Source of the DNA: CAYRJD01 sp965247395
GTDB taxonomy: Bacteria > Actinomycetota > Acidimicrobiia > Acidimicrobiales > Poriferisodalaceae
Length of the DNA: 64,000 nt
Direction: 5' to 3'
Assembly (NCBI GenBank): GCA_965247395.1
Contig: OZ252012.1
Location: 248,001 to 312,000 of the forward strand
A program made the position numbers and the translations under genes. Below the pieces are notes generated by a model. It made no database searches. It saw nothing but the letters and a program-made list of their open reading frames with translations, and was not told where the DNA came from. This document shows positions 59,900 through 64,000 of this stretch, one piece after another (positions within the stretch are counted from its first letter, which is position 1; each line of letters opens with the position of its first letter).

Positions 59900-61669
59900 C
59901 TAATAACCCAGTGCGGCGCTGGTGAGTATTCGAGGATCAGAAGCGCCGGTGAGAATCTGACTGGCCGCTTCGGTGGATCCATCCGGCGCGGCTTCAACGG
60001 TTATTACGTGAGCGTGGCCGAAGGAGTCGTCAAAGGAATCCGCCAGCCGTATGTCATGTCCGCGATCAGACAAAGCGGAGACAACAGCCATTACCGCTTC
60101 GCTCTTACCAGCGCGACCCAGCCCACCGCCCGCATGACCTTCCAGCACTAGCTGCAGCGCCCCGGTTTCGTTCCAAGTTTCGAACAACGAAGCGTTCGGT
60201 CGGCTCCAATACCAGCGGCCAGCCGCTATGGCTTCACCTGCCGTATCACCACCATGTAACAAACGTGCCAGCAGCTGCAGCACCACCTGAGGTTGATTGT
60301 CGCCACCCATCGTTCCGACAACGCACCGCAGCCCGCCGTCAAGTGTCTGCACCAAGACCGGTGACAGTGTGTGAGGTGGTCGGCGGTTAGGCCCGTACTC
60401 GGCTGGGTGACCTGGCTGCAAAGAAAAACCGATGCCTCGATTCTGCAAGGAGATGCGGTTGGTTTTCGTAAAGCAATGTGCGCCCCACCCTGAAGCGTTG
60501 GATTGAATAAGCGACACCCCCATCCGCTGCTCATCCACAGCTGCTAAGTAGTTCGTGTCGCCGCTGCGCTGCGCCCACGAACTAATGGCGGTAGTGGTGT
60601 CCGCAGAAATTGCCGCCTGCCGGGGAAGTAGGCGCTCCGGCGACAGCAACTTGTGTCCGTCGGCGTGTTCGTGCAACACGTCTATCCGATCGTAGGCGGC
60701 GAGCTTGGATGCCTCGGCCAGCAGATGAATTGCTAATGGATCGTCGATGTCTGTGGGTAAGTCCAAACCGTCAACCATCCAGGCCGCAGCCAGCGTTAGG
60801 TAGCCCTGTGAGTTGGGTGGCACGGTGAATATCCGCTGCCCCCAAGCCTCTATCGCAAGCGGCTCTACCCAGTTAGCCAGTGGTGTTGTCAGATCGCTCG
60901 CCTGATATTCACCTTGGCCTAGCTCAATCAGGTCAGCTCCGAAGTCGCCCTGGTAGAACCCTGAGCGACCGTTGCTGACGATCGCACGTAGCGCTTCGGC
61001 GACACCGGGGCGACGAATCACCGCTCCCGCGTTCGGCGGCTTACGGCCATTTGCACTGGTGTTCGCGCCGTTGTTTGCACTGGTTGCCGGCGTTGCAGCG
61101 GTCGTAGGTGTGCCGAAATAATCGTCAGTGTGAGCTACGTTGCCGAGTCGTTTGACCGCCAGCGCACATGCTTGAGATAGCGCGAATCCATTCTCGGCTA
61201 AGTCGATCGCAGACCCAAACACCTGCTCCAAGCTCAGCTGGCCGAATCGATCATGCAGAGCAAGCCAGCCGTCCACGCAGCCGGGCACCGGTATTGAGCG
61301 CGGGTCGCCAGTTACTGGCATGGCCAACGGAGTGTCGCCTGACCCGGAGGAGGCAAGATCGTCTCGCAGTCGTTGCGGGTTCGCTCCGCTGCCAGCCCAA
61401 CCGCTGGCATTCAAAGCTGCGGGCGGTTCACCCGGTGTGTGATGCACCAGAGCCCATAAGTCGCCACCCATCCCACAGGTGTGCTGCGCGGTTACGGCCA
61501 ACACGGCCGAAGCTGCTACCGCTGCGTCGGCTGAGCTACCGCCCGATCGCAGCATCGCTACGCCAGCACTTGAAGCAAGCTGATCGATGCTGGCAACTAT
61601 GCCTCTGGTAGCGCGGGTGGTGGCGAACGGCGCCAACACCAGACGGTCACCAGCGTTACTAGTTGGCAC
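59900..61669 (-). CDS. Gamma-glutamyltransferase-family Ntn hydrolase
   Basis: 589 residues from GTG 61669. GIVASIDQLASSAGVAMLRSGGSSADAAVAA and CGMGGDLWALVH are GGT large-subunit blocks. The autoprocessing/nucleophile Thr is about residue 372 in GDTNYLAAVDE, replacing the usual TTHxSV(V)D. GFSLQPGHPAEYGPNRRPPHTLSPVLV and GTMGGDNQPQVVLQLL follow. No signal peptide is visible, so it may be cytoplasmic. The glutathione-binding Arg/Ser pattern is not intact enough to call glutathione as substrate. Downstream of an FAD oxidase by 24 nt. Confidence 0.88.
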   Translation of the reverse strand: MPTSNAGDRLVLAPFATTRATRGIVASIDQLASSAGVAMLRSGGSSADAAVAASAVLAVTAQHTCGMGGDLWALVHHTPGEPPAALNASGWAGSGANPQRLRDDLASSGSGDTPLAMPVTGDPRSIPVPGCVDGWLALHDRFGQLSLEQVFGSAIDLAENGFALSQACALAVKRLGNVAHTDDYFGTPTTAATPATSANNGANTSANGRKPPNAGAVIRRPGVAEALRAIVSNGRSGFYQGDFGADLIELGQGEYQASDLTTPLANWVEPLAIEAWGQRIFTVPPNSQGYLTLAAAWMVDGLDLPTDIDDPLAIHLLAEASKLAAYDRIDVLHEHADGHKLLSPERLLPRQAAISADTTTAISSWAQRSGDTNYLAAVDEQRMGVSLIQSNASGWGAHCFTKTNRISLQNRGIGFSLQPGHPAEYGPNRRPPHTLSPVLVQTLDGGLRCVVGTMGGDNQPQVVLQLLARLLHGGDTAGEAIAAGRWYWSRPNASLFETWNETGALQLVLEGHAGGGLGRAGKSEAVMAVVSALSDRGHDIRLADSFDDSFGHAHVITVEAAPDGSTEAASQILTGASDPRILTSAALGY

Positions 61670-61693
61670 GATTATTTGTTGGCATGGCTATTC

Positions 61694-63238
61694 CTAGGCA
61701 GGGCTGGCTGTGGTTGTGGGTGAACTGGCACTGCCGCTAGTGCCAGCTGGGCTATCAACCAGCAACACGTTTGGATTGAGAACGCCATGCGGATCAAGCG
61801 CTTGCTTGAGCGCTGCAAAGGCCGCTAACTCAGCAGGGGTGCGGTTTAGGTGCAAAAACTGTTTCTTGGCTGTTCCTACGCCGTGTTCTGCCGAAATGCT
61901 GCCGTCTAACTGGGCCGTATAGGCGAGCACAGCAGCGTCGATTTCGCCGCCTTGTTCGCTGTTGTGTTCACTGCTTTGCCCACCACTGGACCCTTCACCG
62001 CTGGGCAGCACGTTGACGTGTACGTTCCCGTCGCCCAGATGCCCAAACAGAACCGTTTGCGCACCTGGGTCAATCTTTTCCACTACAGCAGGCACACCCT
62101 CTACGAACTCCACCAAACGGCTGGCAGGAAGAGTTACGTCCAGTTTGTGCGGCGTGCCGACCGCGTTGACAGCCTCCGGTATCTGCTCTCTAAACGCCCA
62201 CAACTGTCGCCGGCTAGTGGAATCCAAACCAACTGCTACATCGGCTACTAGATCACCTAGCGCATCAACAGCGTTGGCCAACTCGTCGGCTAACGCCTCC
62301 ACGGATACAACGTTGCTGGCTACCTCAACTAGCAGCCACATAGGCCGCGAAGCAGTCCCGGCAGGTGGCTCTTCCATCTGTGCAGCTCCGACGGGCGGAC
62401 GCACACCCAGGTACAAGCACACCACAGACATTGCGTTATCAAATACAGCCTCAAGCGCATAAATCGAACCCAGCTTGTTGCGCAGTTTGGCGGCAACATG
62501 TACTCCGGCCGACACCGATCCCAGCGCCAACAAAGCAGTCACTAGTTGAGTCAGCGCGGGTCGCAGCTGCAACCGGACGGCGGTCACAACCGCCAGAGTT
62601 CCTTCGCTGCCGGTTAGCAGTCCCGCCAAGTCGTAGCCCGTGTTGTCTTTAGCTAGCCCTGCCAGATGGCTCAGCACGGTGCCATCAGCCAACACTGCTT
62701 CGATGCCGACCACCTGAGCTCGCATTGCGCCGTAACGCACCACGTTGATGCCGCCAGCGTTGGTGCTAACCATCCCGCCGATGGTTGCCGAATCACGCGC
62801 TGCCAAATCAACGCCCACCGCTAGTTCGGCCGTTGCGGCATGTGCTTGCGCGTTGGCCAGAGTTACACCAGCTCCGAAGGTGGCTTGCGAAGAAAGTTCG
62901 TCAACCGGACCACAAGTAGTCAGTCGCGCCAACGACAAAACCACCTCACCGCTCAGCGGAACGCTTCCACCGACAAGCCCAGTGTTGCCGCCTTGGGGTA
63001 CAACGCAAACCCCGGCGTTAGCCAACACCGACAAAGAGGCTGACACTTGTGCAGTATCTGCGGGCCGCACAACTAGAGGTGTGTAGCCCTGAAATCGACC
63101 ACTCCAATCAACGGCGTAGCTAGCGGTAACGCTGGGATCGGTCAGCACGTTGGTGGGCCCGACTATTTCTTTTAGGTGCTCAGTGAGAGCATCGGTGAGG
63201 GCACCGTCAACCGGACTGGTTGAGCTAGTGCTAGTCAC
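61694..63238 (-). CDS. FAD-linked oxidase (D-lactate/2-hydroxyacid dehydrogenase type)
   Basis: 514 residues from GTG 63238. The PCMH-type FAD domain has PLVVRPADTAQVSASL, VVPQGGNTGLVGGSVPL and GVDLAARDSATIGGMVSTNAGG. The C-terminal FAD-oxidase domain has FGHLGDGNVHVNV and ISAEHGVGTAKKQFL. This is the GlcD/D-2-hydroxyglutarate dehydrogenase group. Short Ala/Ser/Gly-rich inserts occur around GEGSSGGQSSEHNSEQGG and at the C-terminus. Lies 11 nt after the GDPD gene, so GDPD, oxidase and GGT-like gene probably form one operon. Confidence 0.9.
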   Translation of the reverse strand: MTSTSSTSPVDGALTDALTEHLKEIVGPTNVLTDPSVTASYAVDWSGRFQGYTPLVVRPADTAQVSASLSVLANAGVCVVPQGGNTGLVGGSVPLSGEVVLSLARLTTCGPVDELSSQATFGAGVTLANAQAHAATAELAVGVDLAARDSATIGGMVSTNAGGINVVRYGAMRAQVVGIEAVLADGTVLSHLAGLAKDNTGYDLAGLLTGSEGTLAVVTAVRLQLRPALTQLVTALLALGSVSAGVHVAAKLRNKLGSIYALEAVFDNAMSVVCLYLGVRPPVGAAQMEEPPAGTASRPMWLLVEVASNVVSVEALADELANAVDALGDLVADVAVGLDSTSRRQLWAFREQIPEAVNAVGTPHKLDVTLPASRLVEFVEGVPAVVEKIDPGAQTVLFGHLGDGNVHVNVLPSGEGSSGGQSSEHNSEQGGEIDAAVLAYTAQLDGSISAEHGVGTAKKQFLHLNRTPAELAAFAALKQALDPHGVLNPNVLLVDSPAGTSGSASSPTTTASPA

Positions 63239-63249
63239 GGGCTAAGCGC

Positions 63250-64000
63250 TTAGTTCTGGTCAAGATCTTCTGGCCAAGCACCGCGTGCGGCCAACACATC
63301 GCGCAGCACTATCGGCTGGTCGGTCATGATTCCGTCGACTCCCTTGTCAAGCAGTTGGTTCATGACTTGGGCGTCGTCAATGGTCCATACATGTACCGCA
63401 ATGCCGTGCGCGTGGGCGAAGCGCACGACTCGCTTGGTGGCCAGTGGAACCATTCCGTGGAGTCGAGGTATCTGCAGCGTGTTGGCTCGAAATCGGCGTG
63501 GTTCCCCGGCCTTGCGTGTGCCAGCCTTGCGGGCACTTCCCAGTAACGATGCCAATCGAAAGTTGAGAATCTGTTTGGGTCCCATTGACAGGCACACCGC
63601 CTTTCCAAACTCCTCGTCCAAGCGGGTTAGTCGCGCGCTAGAGAATGACCCAAGACAAACTCGGTCAAGCACGCCGGGCCTGCGTAAGGCCTTGATCAGC
63701 AGTGGCACCGTCGCGTCGATTTTCGGGTCAATGCAGATGCGCATGTCGGGCCAGGCATCAAGTAATTCTTCTAACCGTGGGATTGGTTCGGTGCCGCCAA
63801 TCTTGGCTTGAGACACTTCGCTCCAAGTCATCTCCGCAATGACACCGGTCGAATCGGTTACCGGATTTAGCTTCGGGTCGTGGAACACCACCAGCTTGTT
63901 GTCCGCGGTGGCTTGGACGTCGGTTTCCAAGTAGCGGTAGCCCAACCCAACGGCTCCGGCAAACGCTGTCATTGTGTTTTGCGGCCACAGACCGGCTCCG
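63250..64000 (-). CDS. Glycerophosphodiester phosphodiesterase, 5'-truncated at the window edge
   Basis: The frame is open to the window end; an ATG at 63972 is internal because GLWPQNT continues upstream. YLETDVQATADNKLVVFHDP (metal-binding Glu/Asp and His), ICIDPK and the C-terminal VHVWTIDDAQVMNQLLDKGVDGIMTDQP are clear GDPD blocks. The usual PENT motif reads PQNT, replacing a metal-site Glu by Gln. The catalytic HRG is beyond the edge. Hydrolyses glycerophosphodiesters or lysophospholipids; location cannot be judged. Confidence 0.88.
   Translation of the reverse strand, partial: GAGLWPQNTMTAFAGAVGLGYRYLETDVQATADNKLVVFHDPKLNPVTDSTGVIAEMTWSEVSQAKIGGTEPIPRLEELLDAWPDMRICIDPKIDATVPLLIKALRRPGVLDRVCLGSFSSARLTRLDEEFGKAVCLSMGPKQILNFRLASLLGSARKAGTRKAGEPRRFRANTLQIPRLHGMVPLATKRVVRFAHAHGIAVHVWTIDDAQVMNQLLDKGVDGIMTDQPIVLRDVLAARGAWPEDLDQN

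Overview
The window looks like a chromosomal segment of an uncultured, moderately GC-rich actinobacterium, most likely of the class Acidimicrobiia. The support is the mix of conserved actinobacterial gene order (an Rv1339-like phosphodiesterase then rph and rdgB; tRNA-Pro/tRNA-Gly then tig, clpP2, clpX, folC, ndk; mreBCD-mrdA-rodA; rne-rplU-rpmA-obg-proB-proA; nadD-rsfS), a type II DAHP synthase, an F420-type luciferase-like oxidoreductase, a 3Fe-4S ferredoxin and many CoA/amidase/molybdenum-hydroxylase genes. The taxonomic call is an inference. I see no phage, insertion sequence, CRISPR array or replication origin.

Layout. 0-2.4 kb: end of an MBL-fold hydrolase, rph, rdgB and clpP1. 2.4-7.2 kb (minus): lipoprotein, rpe, thiolase and an orphan form-II CoxL-like molybdenum hydroxylase. 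7.4-12.1 kb: two amidases, TesB thioesterase and an alpha/beta hydrolase. 12.3-14.1 kb: an unrecognised lipoprotein/secreted-protein pair. 14.1-18.8 kb: a two-domain CaiB/BaiF CoA-transferase, a quinone-reductase-like MDR and alanine dehydrogenase. 18.8-26.1 kb: an AhpD-like protein, five tRNAs, an in-frame-UGA selenoprotein of the GrdB/PrdB family, two Nudix proteins, folE, an LLM oxidoreductase, ferredoxin, a VOC protein and an SDR. 26.2-31.3 kb: tig-clpP2-clpX-folC. 31.5-38 kb: ndk and the rod-shape/elongasome cluster. 38.3-44.8 kb: RNase E/G, L21, L27, Obg, ProB, ProA. 44.8-47.2 kb: MoxR/CoxE pair. 47.2-51.2 kb: DAHP synthase, a sigma-70 factor, nadD, rsfS. 51.3-64 kb: second CoxL-like protein, DUF3048 lipoprotein, AtuA-family and FAH-family proteins, a degenerate GGDEF protein, an SDR, a gamma-glutamyltransferase-like protein, an FAD-linked oxidase and a truncated GDPD.

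Most notable: a gene at 19.7-20.7 kb whose reading frame is split by one TGA inside a U-x-x-C motif. The TGA is followed at the right distance by a bacterial SECIS-like hairpin, so it should be read as selenocysteine and not as a stop. Other points of interest are a set of leaderless promoters (TANNNT exactly 6 nt before the start codon), folE beginning 3 nt after a tRNA, recurrent short tandem duplications (often 30-bp period) inside housekeeping genes and just behind stop codons, a complete EF-hand calcium-loop motif at the very end of PBP2, and clpP1 and clpP2 separated by about 26 kb.
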